From Heracleum sosnowskyi (taxonomy: Eukaryota > Streptophyta > Magnoliopsida > Apiales > Apiaceae), in contig CM061244.1 in the NCBI GenBank assembly GCA_030848705.1, positions 44,557,190-44,621,189 of the forward strand: a DNA stretch of 64,000 nucleotides, given 5' to 3'. The position numbers and the translations under genes were made by a program. This document shows, piece after piece, positions 22,537 through 34,841 of this stretch (within the stretch, counting starts at the first letter, position 1; every line of letters starts with the position of its first letter). The notes under the pieces are model-generated. The model saw only the letters and a list, made by a program, of their open reading frames with translations, ran no database searches and had not been told where the DNA came from.

Positions 22537-24397
22537 ATGCGAACACGTTCTCAATCTCGGAAAGAAGAACTTGAATTGAGTCTAGTTATGGGAGAACCAG
22601 TAGTAGAAACGAAGGCTTTTAAGGATTATTCTCAGCCAAAGATCAATGACATTCAATCTAGTATTGGCAGTCCTGCCATTGCTGCTAATACTTTCGAAAT
22701 CAAGCCTGGCACGATTCAGATGGTGCAGAACTCAGTTCAGTTTGGGGGTGCTCCAACGGAAGACCCTAATATGCATATTAGGGATTTCATTGAGATTTGC
22801 GACACTTTCAAGTTCAACGGAGTGTCAGAAGATGCTGTGAAACTGAGACTGTTCCCATTCTCTCTGAGGGATAAGGCTAAGGGCTGGTTGCACTCTCTAC
22901 CAGCAGGTTCTATTACTACTTGGGAGGATCTTGCTCAGAAGTTTCTCACTAAATTCTTCCCGATGGCTAAAACAGCAGCAATCAGGAATGCTCTTACTCA
23001 GTTTGCACAGCATTCTGGAGAAACTTTATGTGAAGCTTGGGAGCGCTACAAGGAGATGCTTAGGAAGTATCCTCATCATGGAATGCCTGATTGGATGGTG
23101 ATCAATTGTTTCTATAATGGTTTGGGAGGTCAATCTCGACCAATGCTTGATGCGGCATCAGGTGGAGCTCTTTGGACCAAGAGCTACGATGAGGCTTATG
23201 AACATATTGAGATGATGGCTGCTAATGAATATCAGAATCCAACTCAGAGGTTATCACAAGGTAAGGTAGCAGGAATTCTGGAAGTGGATGCAGCTACGGC
23301 AATAGCAGCTCAGCTAAAGGCTCTGTCTATGAAGGTGGATTCCCTGTCTAACTATGGAGTTCAGCATGTGGCTAGTGTTTGTGAGCTATGTGCAGGTGCA
23401 CATGACACGACTCAATGTGCCATATCTAATGAGTCGGCGCAGTTTGTGAGCAATTTCCAGAGATCACAACAGCCAGTGCCTAATGCCTATCATCCGAATA
23501 ACAGGAACCATCCGAATTTCAGTTGGAGTAACAATCAAGGTGGCCAGCAACAACAACCACAGCAGCCGTATCAGCGGTATCAAGGTCAACAATTTGGAGC
23601 TAAACCATTTAACTCTTCTGGTTTTCAGCAACAGTATGCTCCAAGGCAACCGTATCAACCACCAGGTTTTCAACAACCGTCTCAAGGCAACGTTGGTCAG
23701 TCATTTAATGAGAAGTCTGAATTGGAGGAATTGAGGCTAATGTGCAAGAGCCAAGCTATTTCAATCAAGACTCTGGAGAATCAAATAGGTCAGATTGCCA
23801 ATGCCTTGTTGAATAGACCACAGGGAACTCTCCCTAGTGATACGGAAGCTAATCCTGGCAAAAGAGAGGTCAAGGAACATGTTAAAGCAGTTACCTTGCG
23901 TTATGGAAAGGTTACGAGTGACCAGAACTCAGAAAAAGCTGGAAAACGAAATTTTTTTTGATTCCCAGCAGAAGGTGGAGCGCGCCCGCGCCCTAGGGAG
24001 CGCGCCCGCGCCTGAGGTTCTGCCAGAAAGTGAAGAAAAAGAGGAAAAAGCTAGTTTGGGGGGAAACGAAGCGGAAAAGCGTGACCATTTGACTGAGAAA
24101 TCTGTTCTGAAGCAGAATACAGAGATCAAGGAGGTTTATCCTCCTCCGCCATTCCCTAAACGTCTTCAGAAGCAGAAGTTGGATAAACAGTTTGCTAAAT
24201 TTCTGGAGGTATTCAAGAAGTTGCATATCAATATACCTTTTGCGGAAGCTCTTGAACAAATGTCGAGCTACGCAAAGTTCATGAAGGGTATTCTATCTCG
24301 GAAGTTGAAGCTCGAGGAGTTGGAAACCGTCGCTCTTACAGAAGAATGCAGTGCTATCCTACAGCAGAAGTTACCTCCTAAACTCAAGGATCTAGGG
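22537..24397 (+). pseudogene. gag: gag and start of pol of Athila-like element, frameshifted and truncated
   Basis: An ATG at 22537 opens 474 codons of the plant gypsy capsid family (retrotrans_gag): residues 85-200 contain LRLFPFSLRDKAKGWLHSLP and a WEDLAQKFLTKFFP helix. A Gln/Pro-rich tail follows. The frame ends at 23961 after a run of eight T (about 23951), and the +1 frame continues smoothly to 24397 with the pre-protease block PPPPFPKRLQKQKLDKQF. This is best read as one gene with a single-base slip in the T run. Two GC-rich words at about 23980-24012 are shared with the LTR. The coding region is cut at 24397 by the Tekay LTR, before the protease catalytic site. Confidence 0.9.
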
Positions 24398-27300
24398 TGT
24401 AATAACCCGAATTTTTGGAAAAATTTAAAACTTTTCTTATTATAATTAAGTGCATCAGTGAATAGTGAATTTGGTGGATGAATAGTGATTTTGAGAATTA
24501 ACAAAGTTTTTCATGCCACCTATGTACGAGACGTAGTGTGGATATTCGGAAGTCATATTAGTGATCTACGGAGTAAATAAGTGAATGCAAAGACGATCGG
24601 AATTCAGAAATTCCAAATTTTATTTTGGGTGTAATATTCGACCGGGCAACGAATTATATATTATTATATTCAAGAAATGAGATATTAAAATTGAGGATTT
24701 GAGGATTTAATATTTTGGAATTTTATTATTTCATTAAAGTCGATTTAAGGATTCGATTGTTGAAGGGAATAGCGAATAGTTACTATTCATTGCGAAAATC
24801 GCGTAGAGTTTTATTCGCTCTTTTGGGAAATATTTCGAACCGTTTCAAGGGGAACAAGGCGACATTTACATGATTAAATATAGACATGGAAGTAACATGT
24901 AACAAGATAAATACAAGGAATGCAACAATTGGATCATCCGTGTGAAAGGAAACGAACCAGTAAAGCAAAGCAGTCAAGCCACTTGCCCACCACTCTTGCA
25001 TGTGTGACAAGTGTCAAGAGGACAATACACCAACCCATGACTCACCATTTTTGTCTCTAAAAATCAGCATTTCCATTAATTGAACAAGGCAAGAAAAATC
25101 AAGAAACTCTCCCCCATTTTCCAGATTTTCGGCTCAGCTTGCACAAGGAGGAGAGAAAAATTCATAACTCCAAAACTACTTGTCCTAAAATCACCAAATT
25201 TTAACCATAGCTTCTCCACTCCAGGGAAAACATTCTATCAAAATTTCATGGCCAACAAAGGAGTGTAGCCTAGTCAAATCCCTTCCCCAAGTTGGAAAAC
25301 CCAAACTGTGCAGTTTGTGTCCAGCGGAAGGATGGGACTCAAAACCCTAGCTAGGAAGCTTTAAATGTGGCGATCTATAGCTCAAAAGAAAGCTTATGAA
25401 GAGTACAAGGTCTGGTAAAAAGCTTAGAACCAAACTCTTGTTGTTCGATTTTATATGGATTTTACAAAGTGATGATGAATAGTAACTTTTCATGATTCTT
25501 GATTTTGTTTCTTAAGGATTAAACTTGGTAAGGTTTGTTCAAAGCTCAAGGAAGGATTATAAACCATTGTTAGTGTATATGAAGCACCCAGGAAGGTATA
25601 AAAACCCCTGCCCTTTTTGTTTATATGAGTTTTGAAATGGTTTTGATGTTTATGTAAAGTTAGGAGCATGAATTAAGCGATTAGATGAATTGTTGATTGA
25701 GTTGGAGGATGGATTATGAATTTGTTTTGATTATTCATGGAGGATTTGACTGAGTGGAGGGTGTATAAGGTGGATGGTGAGTTTGGGATTGATTGGTATT
25801 GATTTGGTTGTGTTTTGGAAATGGAAAACGTTACGATTATAGCCGTCGTAATGCCCATTTGATTTAAGGCTGTTTTGAGCAAGAATTACGAACTGGTATT
25901 GGAATATTTTTGAACAGAAATGACCATGAACATGTAGGTCTTGTTTTAAGGTTTGTTTTGGTATAAAGATCATGTCCATACGATTTACGGTTTAAGAGAA
26001 AAGTGAGTTTTAGTAAATGTCGTTCGGAGGAACGACCCATCTCTGGTCAGCAACTTTGAGTCTATATTTGGACCACTTCGGAGCCATATTAAAATGTGAA
26101 ACTTTGAGGAATAATACTAGAGACCGTTTGGAAGGCTCACGAAAAGGATTCGTATTAAAAAGATTATTTGTCGATTTTATAAAAATGTTTTAGTCAGGGT
26201 CGCGCAAGTGAAAACCACTGAAAACGAGACTTAGAAACCAAGGTTCCAAATGGTTAAGTATAACTTGGATTGGTGAATGGATTTCGAACCAAACTTGTGA
26301 TATAAGTATTGGACGAATAACATGGACTTAGTATGAGCCTATAACGAGCTAGTAATGCCTTGGTTGTGTTTCGCTTACGTGTTTAAGCATTTAGTACAAG
26401 TGGATTATCCAGGGGATTAATCGTGCGTTTTCTTTGACTTTGTCTAGATTGTCCGGCATCGTCGCGAACCCCTATCACTTCTCGAGCATCAGGCAAGTTT
26501 TCTAAATCTATACTTTGAAGTATTGATTATATATTACTGCTTTTGCCATGTGTGGAGTTATACAGTTTTGCGATACATGTTATATATTGTATAAAATAGA
26601 GTTTGATTTTGGTTTATATATGAGCTTTGAGATAAAGTAGTTATAAACCGGTGTACCTTGTAGCTCTATAGATAAGAGCAGGTTTATTGTTTCGACTCTA
26701 GACCGGGAGTCGATATTTTTGTTATATAGATAGTCGTGGAAACCCGGAGGGATTCCAGCGGCAGAGTACTATTCATCTTGAGAAATACTATTATTAAACA
26801 TTATTTATGTTCCGGAAAGTATTTATTACTTGGAAATGATTTGATTATGGGCTTCTAAGCTAGATATGGGATATCAGCTATAAGCCAGGATTTTATATTT
26901 GCCCTAGGATAAGGGCGTGTGATTTTCTTGAAAAATCAGAAGTGATTATATTTTGTATATGATAAAGGTTATTTTCCGATAAAGACATCGGGTACTGTTA
27001 TTCGAGGATTAATTATTTATTTAAAGAATGTTATTTATAAATGTTCATTTGAGGATTATTGACTTAAAGATTATTAGTGTGAATATCCATTTAAGGATTA
27101 TTTATTTAATGAATATTACTTTTGAATATTTATTTGAGATTTAATTATTTAATGATTATTATTTCGGATATTCAAATGAGAATTATTAATTAAGGAACGT
27201 TATTTCAGATATTCATTTGAGGTTTACTTAATCGAAGAATATTATTGTGAATATTATCTGAGGATTATTTAGTGAATATTATTTTTGAATATTCATTTGA

Positions 27301-29094
27301 AGATTAATTATTTATTTAATGAATATTATTTTCAAATATTCATTTGCGGATTATTTATTTAATGAATATTATTTTCAAATATTCATTTGCGGAGTATTTA
27401 CTTAATGAATATTATTTTTAAATATTCATTTGAGGATTACTTACTTAATGAATATTATTTTAAAATATTCATTTAAGATTTACTTATTTAATAAATATTA
27501 TTAAGTATTTGTAAATCAAAAGAGGTTCCCAAAATAATGTTTTTCCATTTAAATCTGTCCTTTAAAGAGGATTTAAATGCTCGCTCAACTATCAAAAATA
27601 TGGGAAACCTGATTTAAGTGACTGCTACTCTTTTTAAACTCTCAACTCAAAAACTGTCAGGGGACAGATATTTTTCAAAGCTATGTAATTGCTGCAAGTC
27701 AAATATTGTATTACCACCTCAACAATCGAGGGGTAAATTCCTGGAACAAGTCGATATCCATTAACAAGCAATAGCTTGGGAAATATTGGAGAATCTTCCT
27801 TTCCAACCTAGATATAACTACTTAGTGGAGTCGTATCAACAAGTGTTACACTTGGGGAAAGGAGGACGATCTTTACGTTTCAGAGTCATGGATTTCATCT
27901 GAACTAGGAGTGGTGTAAGTGGTCAAGTTGCGTGGGCCCATCCAAATTTTTATATTGCCCCAAATGGGCCGGGAGGTCATAGTAAGGCGGTAGACAATGT
28001 CAGGCCGTCGTGATACTTCCATCTACATGTAGAAAACTATTTGAGCGGTGCGACCTGCTACTGATCATAGTAAGGTTAGGCACAGCGGACGCGGTAGCAA
28101 CTCCAGTATTGGTTCATCATCCAATTTGGATATTCCTGCAACATGTATTGGGGTGAAGAACCAATCATGTTGGTAGGGGGTCGAAAAGTGTTTGGAAATG
28201 AAGTGACAATAAATTCATGCAACTTCATCTTTTATTTATGAGTTATGACTCTATGGATACCTTACATAACATGAGTTATGGTAAGGGAGTTGTTTATACT
28301 GAATCACCTTATAACTTCATCTTTTAAGTTATATGTTGATATTCTGCATATATAGCAGATATTTTTCGGAAAGGTTATATTTGGTTTACTTTGAAACCTC
28401 ATCGTTTATACTAGAACTTTGTTCATAATATAGCAAAAGTTTGCAGAAATATTATGAAATTGATATTTGAAATACAACAATGGTATTATTTTTGGGATTA
28501 CATTCCGATAAGGATGTAATTTAAGTATCGAGATATTTTGACAAATTATTGTCTTATACCCGCTTTATTCTGGGTTGAGTTAAAGGCAGAATTATGCCAT
28601 ACTTTCATTACCTTGCTGAGCTATCGCTCACTCTTGCTATTGTTTTATATATATTATATAGCAGCGAAGCAGGATGCTAATGGGACGGCACATACCCCGC
28701 AAGGCGTTTCCATAAACAGTTTCTAGCAGTGATCCCGAGAGTAGTACGAACCAATCGAATCAGGCTACAGCTTTTGGGTATTCAACTTATGTATAGATAT
28801 GAATGGTATGAGAGGATTGTGAGCATCCGAAGGCTAAGTTGGTAATGTAACATTACTTAGAAATTGTATCAGTGACAGATTCAAAGACATTTTGGGTATT
28901 GTAATAAAAATTATTTATTCCGCAGTTATTGTATGGTGTCGTTTCTGAGACTCTAACCTGTGTGTGTGTGTGAGACATATATTGTGGGGTCATGAGCAGG
29001 TGAATTATGAATGGTGTGAGTAATACAGGTAAGGCAAGGAGTACATGGATTGTGACAACCCTAAATCCCTGACCCCGGATTTGGGGCTGTTACA
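24398..29094 (+). repeat. 5' LTR of Tekay-type element (4697 bp)
   Basis: Its termini are TGTAATAACC and GGGGCTGTTACA, followed four bases later by the primer site. The first 1.3 kb is repeated almost exactly at 32878-34168. It holds an AT-rich tandem block (26990-27500) and a GT microsatellite near 28960. The short ORFs inside it also occur in the other copy and carry no recognisable domain. Such long LTRs are typical of the Tekay/Del lineage. Confidence 0.9.
26990..27500 (+). repeat. AT-rich tandem repeat inside the Tekay LTR
   Basis: Degenerate units of about 43 bp are built around TTTAATGAATATTATTTT and ATATTCATTTG. The clearest copies lie at about 27305-27480; earlier copies are more diverged. 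ATATTCAT and its complement ATGAATAT alternate, so single units can fold back. A related AT-rich block sits at 63050-63240 in the other Tekay-type LTR. Confidence 0.75.
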
Positions 29095-29098
29095 GAGA

Positions 29099-29110
29099 TG
29101 GTATCAGAGC
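29099..29110 (+). other. Primer binding site of Tekay-type element
   Basis: TGGTATCAGAGC lies four bases after the LTR end and matches the initiator tRNA-Met 3' end. Confidence 0.9.
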
Positions 29111-32100
29111 GTTAGGTTACAGTCCTCAGAAATGATAGGAGATCGAGTCTTACAATACCCTTAAGAATGATAAGAACATCTAGAGCCTAAATTGAGTTCG
29201 TAGTCGGGTTAGAGGACACGACCCTGACTGTTTAAGATGAAGCCCGAGAGGGGACTTCTTCTGGGAAATCGTACTTAGGACTTCATGATTAGTCACCTCG
29301 ATTCGTATGAGTTATAGATTGATGGGATTCTGAGATACCAGACCCCGAGGCCTTCGAGTAGGCAATTGATGATGCGTTCCTTGAAATGGACGGAGACCCG
29401 ATAAAGGAAGATCCATAGGAGGATCTAGAGGAAGACCCCATGGTGGGTCAAGGAAAGAATCTTGTAGAGAACGTGTTGATTGATAAAGATGTAGTATGTT
29501 ACTTGAGGTCGTATAATAGGACCAGACGAACCTTCAGAGGACAAATAAGTGACGAAACGAGAGTTTTAAGGATCGTTCATGATTCATCAAGAGATATGAC
29601 AAAGAAAATGGAGTAGAGTCTCCAAAGCAGAAGAGGTAGAGGCAGTACAGCCAGTATCAGTGGATTGATTCGACTTGAACGAAACCTGTTACCCGTAGTA
29701 GGTTATAGTTGCCCATAAGGAGGCGGCATACGTAAGAACCAAGATGTTCAGATTTTCACGAACGATTAAGGGTACTTAGTTGCCTAGAATAGTGTAAGGA
29801 ATTGTTTTGGGCTATGAGATTTCAATCCCCCACGACCAGCGATTCCACTGGAAATAGTGTCTATTACATCATTGAGGGATTTTATTATCTCAAGGAAAAT
29901 TTTGGGTATAAAGATGATTGAAATAGAGACCGAATTTAAGTTTGTAGTTTCTAACGATCCTCCGGAGTACCGCCTAGTCGACATGTGGAATTGTCATTGC
30001 TATGGGCGACAACGGTATCGAAGTCTTCTTATAGAACAGAACGCTTAATTGAGATGTTTGCGCCTAGTCGAATAGAATTCCCTGCGATTGCAAAGGTCGA
30101 TGGTTGGATCCTTAGCGACTATTATAAGTCGGCAATGACGTAAGTATCAAACACCTTAGGGCGCGTGGAAAAGAAAAGCTTTGGAATTGAACGATTATCC
30201 ATTAGAGGAGCCGACATAAAAGGCATCCGTAGAGACCTTGGTAGTACCCTCCCCCTTTGCAGATTATGTGGGATATTTCCCCAATCTATGATCTATCTTG
30301 ACCTCTTTCCAAGAAAGAATTCTGATAAAGGGTATATTCCCTCTTCGAAGTTATTTTATAACACTTGTGTTAAATCATAATTAATTTCAATTGTGTTAGA
30401 GGCTGTCACGATGCCTACTTTCAGGTTTTCGAAGCCCTGTCAAATGATGTTATTTAAGCTTTCACTTTTCTTCAAATAATGAATGACCCCATGGTGATAC
30501 CTCACCACTTGTTTGTTAAGTACCAGTATCTTTTTGGTTATTCTTTTCTTTGTATTTTCTTTGGAAACCGCACCTTTGGAATCTGTTCAATTTTAATTCA
30601 AGGTGTTCCTTTGAGAAATATTGTCGAGAGGCGATAATCGTTAAATTGATCTCGAATTGCTTTCATACTTTTCAACTCCCACTGAGACGAACAACCCTAT
30701 ACTTATAGGGGCTACAAGGACTATCTGTCTATGTGATAGAAGTCGGATGGGACGCCATCACTTGTGAGTTGTGAAATACAAGAAGGCTAATTACCTTTAG
30801 TAATGTCTCAATCGAGGCACGCAACGTTGAGTTCTTATGATCATGTTGATCTCTCGGTAAATTCTCTTACCTCCAATAAGGTTACCTTAAAACTCATAAC
30901 CTTATGATCACCAGTGTGTGACGTTTTCCTTGATATGGGAGCTATCTTTTCAAAGCTCCATGATTCTTGTTATCTTTATTGAATTTCAAAGGGAGGCCAA
31001 CCAGGTCAAATAAGTCACACAAAAAAAAAAAAAAAAAAAAAATTCGCTGATAGGAATTAGATTCGCAACGAAATCTCCTATGACAGGAGCGAATCCCTAA
31101 GACGAATAGAATGTTGGTGACGTATCAACGAAATTGATTTATTCTCCCAAGGATGTTATGATAATGGAAAGCGTGTCAATCGACATATGTGAAAGGAATA
31201 GCGATGTGTCGTGTACTCCAGTGACAACGGTGTTAGATAGATGCCCTATAATGGAATTGAGAGTTTGGAGGAGTTGTTTACGAATGGACACTACCTCTGG
31301 GTTAGCAAGATAAGTACTGGCGATGGAGTCAGAGGGAGCTGGTATTGTGACTTGGGAGAAGTTGATATTATTATAAGGATGGATTGGTTGACACCCAATG
31401 GAGCCCAGACTGATTGTAAGAGAGAGAGAGAGTAATAAATAAAGGATGGAGACAGATTCAGAGATTCTTGAATATAGTTCCGACTAAGAAACTATTACGC
31501 CAGAAATACGAGGCTTAATTAGCTCTTATGGTTGACGCCAAGAAAAGAGATACCAAGTATAAAGGGAACTACAATGGTTTTGGGAGATTGTACAAGGTTT
31601 TAATGAGCTACCAGATATCGATTTGGATGATATGAGAATGAATACCGAGTATTCAGGGTATAGTGGGAATGGAAGAGTTAGTGACTCAGTTACAAGAGTT
31701 GTTGTATAAGGGTATGATAAGACCCAGTGTACCACCGTGTAGAGCCCGGTGTTGTTGTGAGAAAGAAAGATGTTAGCACAAGATTATATATCGAACCTCG
31801 AGAGTTGTATGAGTTCGACATGGAGAATAGGTACCCTTGTAAATGATTGTTTGATCAGCGGAAGAACGCTGTGTATTTCCAAATTTATTTAAGAACTGGC
31901 TATCACCAGTTGGAAGTTAAATCCGAGGATATACCCAAGACTGCGATTCGTACTTGGAATAGACACTTCGAGTTTTCAGCGAGGTTATTTTGGGTTGACT
32001 AATGCACCCACAAATTTTATGGAATGTAACGAATTGGCTTTGAATTCTCCGCGATAGTAGATAAAGTGAGATGGAGAAATGACTAGAATTGACCTAGAAT

Positions 32101-32863
32101 TATGACTGTGAGATACACTACCATCCGGGGAAGGCCAATGTGGTGGCTGATACCCTTAATTAAAATGGGACAGAAATGGATTCCGAATGATCGGGAATTA
32201 AATGATGAGATTTTACACAAAACCCAAGTTAGTCCAACAAACTAGAAAGACAAAAGATTTCACCAACAAGTGGCTAGTGACAACCAAGACAGACAGAGGA
32301 AGCATGCGGACTAAGCCCGCGAGTATAGAGATAGTACTGCTATTGATAAGCTAAATGGCATGTTGATGGATGACAAGCAAGTTTATGTTGGTGTATTTTC
32401 TGTACAAACAAGATGGGGAATATGAGGTTAGAGATCCGTGATGCTAAAAGATATCCATGGAAAGAATTAATGAGATTTGGAAAGAAAGGGAAGTGAGCCC
32501 GAGATTCATTGGGCCATCTGAGATTTTAAAACGCGTCAGGAAGGTGGCCTACGAGCCAGCCTTGCCCCCCAAACTTGTAGAATGGTCATAACGGGGTTCA
32601 TGTGTCAATGCTACGTCAGTATACTATAGATGCCCGGCATATGTAGAGTACGAGCAGGTAGATATACAACCTGGTCTGACTTACAAAGAACAACCTGTGG
32701 AAATCACGGATAGAAAAGAGCAAGTGCTAAGTGACGAGGTTGCCAAGCTAGCGAGAGGTTTGTGGAAAATCAAGAGGTGGAAGAATCCACTTGGGAGTTA
32801 GAAAGTGCAATGGAAGAGAAGTACCCCAGTTACTCCTAAGTTGATTCCGGGACGGAATCCTTT
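29111..32863 (+). pseudogene. pol: Decayed gag-pol of Tekay-type element
   Basis: No long ORF exists, but translated scraps appear in the expected order. A protease-region piece DIIIRMDWLTPNGAQ lies at about 31362-31406. RT pieces ELVTQLQELLYKGMIRPSVPP (about 31676-31735) and RTGYHQLEVKSEDIPKTA (about 31895-31950) follow. An integrase C-terminal piece with GKKGK-SPRFIGPSEILKR lies near 32485-32535. A chromodomain-like piece VDIQPGLTYKEQPVEITDRK lies near 32660-32720. Frameshifts and stops break every domain, and the length is well below a complete interior. A homopolymer A run is at 31019-31042. The region is non-functional as protein. Confidence 0.8.
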
Positions 32864-32877
32864 TAAGGAGGGGAGAA
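32864..32877 (+). other. Polypurine tract of Tekay-type element
   Basis: AAGGAGGGGAGAA lies directly before the 3' LTR start TGTAATAACC. It is intact even though the coding region is not. Confidence 0.85.
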
Positions 32878-34168
32878 TGTAATAACCCGAATTTTTGGAA
32901 AAATTTAAAACTTTTCTTATTATAATTAAGTGCATCAGTGAATAGTGAATTTGGTGGATGAATAGTGATTTTGAGAATTAACAAAGTTTTTCATGCCACC
33001 TATGTACGAGACGTAGTGTGGATATTCGGAAGTCATATTAGTGATCTACGGAGTAAATAAGTGAATGCAAAGACGATCGGAATTCAGAAATTCCAAATTT
33101 TATTTTGGGTGTAATATTCGACCGGGCAGCGAATTATATATTATTATATTCAAGAAATGAGATATTAAAATTGAGGATTTGAGGATTTAATATTTTGGAA
33201 TTTTATTATTTCATTAAAGTCGATTTAAGGATTCGATTGTTGAAGGGAATAGCGAATAGTTACTATTCATTGCGAAAATCGCGTAGAGTTTTATTCGCTC
33301 TTTTGGGAAATATTTCGAACCATTTCAAGGGGAACAAGGCGACATTTACATGATTAAATATAGACATGGAAGTAACATGTAACAAGATAAATACAAGGAA
33401 TGCAACAATTGGATCATCCGTGTGAAAGGAAACGAACCAGTAAAGCAAAGCAGTCAAGCCACTTGCCCACCACTCTTGCATGTGTGACAAGTGTCAAGAG
33501 GACAATACACCAACCCATGACTCACCATTTTTGTCTCTAAAAATCAGCATTTCCATTAATTGAACAAGGCAAGAAAAATCAAGAAACTCTCCCCCATTTT
33601 CCAGATTTTCGGCTCAGCTTGCACAAGGAGGAGAGAAAAATTCATAACTCCAAAACTACTTGTCCTAAAATCACCAACTTTTAACCATAGCTTCTCCACT
33701 CCAGGGACAACATTCTATCAAAATTTCATGGCCAACAAAGGAGTGTAGCCTGTTTCCCTTCCCCAAGTTGGAAAACCCAAACTGTGCAGTTTGTGTCCAG
33801 CGGAAGGATGGGACTCAAAACCCTAGCTAGGAAGCTTTAAATGTGGCGATCTATAGCTCAAAAGAAAGCTTATGAAGAGTACAAGGTCTGGTAAAAAGCT
33901 TAGAACCAAACTCTTGTTTTTCGATTTTATATGGATTTTACAAAGTGATGATGAATAGTAACTTTTCATGATTCTTGATTTTGTTTCTTAAGGATTAAAC
34001 TTGGTAAGGTTTGTTCAAAGCTCAAGGAAGGATTATAAACCATTGTTAGTGTATATGAAGCACCCAGGAAGGTATAAAAACCCCTGCCCTTTTTGTTTAT
34101 ATGAGTTTTGAAATGGTTTTGATGTTTATGTAAAGTTAGGAGCATGAATTAAGCGATTAGATGAATTG
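32878..34168 (+). repeat. 3' LTR of Tekay-type element, truncated
   Basis: It matches 24398-25693 with only about six differences (five substitutions and one small indel near 33750). Similarity stops at 34168, exactly where the inverted-end element begins. The remaining 3.4 kb of this LTR is not found in the window. Confidence 0.92.
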
Positions 34169-34208
34169 TACACAAACATAATCAAAGCTATTAATTAAGC
34201 ATGTTTTT

Positions 34209-34289
34209 GTTGTGAAGAGGTAGTGTTTGTTCCCATGGCTTCTTCTTTAGGTCTATGGATACAATAAGTTTTGGAGTTGGGGGAGCCAT
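34209..34289 (-). pseudogene. Formamidase-like first-exon fragment, copy 2 (27 codons)
   Basis: The minus-strand ATG at 34289 opens MAPPTPKLIVSIDLKKKPWE followed by QTLPLHN, which closely resembles the start of plant formamidase/acetamidase (FmdA/AmdA family) proteins. These enzymes release ammonia from formamide-like amides. Similarity stops after LPLHN at 34209, and the frame ends a few codons later near the inverted end. This copy lies downstream of copy 1 on the same strand and differs from it at several codons, so the two came from paralogues or have diverged since capture. Confidence 0.7.
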
Positions 34290-34622
34290 GGATGAATTGA
34301 GATAGTCTATCAACAGACCTGAGTTGTGTGTGTTCCTATGACCAATCTGATCCTCAATTATTTATGTGTCTAAACTTCATTAAAAATCTGTCCGTGTCAC
34401 TTTCTAATCTCATTAGTTAAGGCTATCACTGTCCAACATCACACTTACTCTAATAATCTTGTTGGCCAGATACAAGGAAAAAGAATAGCTGTTTTTTTTG
34501 TTTACATCGATTCTTCTTAAAATTATCAGAAATTTGTAGTTATTTCTCAATAATGATTAAATTAGCCATTCGGCTTGACATAAATAAAAACATACAAGTG
34601 CAGCATTAAAAAACTGACTCAC

Positions 34623-34841
34623 TATAGTTTGATCAACATATTTGATGTCATGGGCAGAATTATCCCTAGTGATTCCACCCCCGCTAAAATCCACCATCTC
34701 TACCCTGAAAAGCTCCCCGACTGTAACCTCCGCGACAGGAGGTATGTCGGGGTGCCATCTGTTGTGGAGGGGCTGTTTTTGTTCCCAGGCCTTCTTCTTT
34801 AAATCAATGCTCACTACAAGCCTTGCTCCAAGTCCAGCCAT
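34623..34841 (-). pseudogene. Formamidase-like first-exon fragment, copy 1 (73 codons plus splice donor)
   Basis: The minus-strand ATG at 34841 begins MAGLGARLVVSIDLKKKAWE, and the KQPLHNRWHPDIPPVAEV and GELFRVEMVDFSGG segments are characteristic of plant formamidases. Similarity ends at about residue 73, followed directly by GTGAGT (34622-34617), a good 5' splice site, and then intron-like AT-rich DNA. This is therefore exon 1 with its donor. The rest of the gene (a normal protein has about 450 residues) is absent. It could be transcribed as part of a chimeric RNA but cannot make enzyme. Confidence 0.8.

Larger units (their letters stand above)
24398..34168 (+). mobile_element. Tekay/Del-type chromovirus (Ty3/gypsy) with 4.7-kb LTR and decayed interior
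   Basis: The 5' LTR starts TGTAATAACCCG at 24398, next to TAGGG in the Athila coding region. A tRNA-Met primer site follows it. The interior has remnants of protease, RT, integrase and a chromodomain. A polypurine tract precedes a 3' LTR that matches the 5' LTR for about 1290 bp and is then cut at 34168. No matching TAGGG duplication is visible downstream. The interior (3.78 kb) is shorter than the LTR and has no ORF longer than about 80 codons. Confidence 0.88.

Noticed and set aside
24783..25268. Short ORFs repeated at 33263-33748
   Set aside because: They occur only because the Tekay LTR is duplicated; composition is AT-rich and no domain is seen.
26990..27500. CRISPR-like or satellite array
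   Set aside because: Repeats are degenerate, without constant spacers, and sit inside a plant LTR.
31019..31042. Poly-A run as the tail of a SINE or processed pseudogene
   Set aside because: No target duplication and no retroposed body could be recognised on either side.
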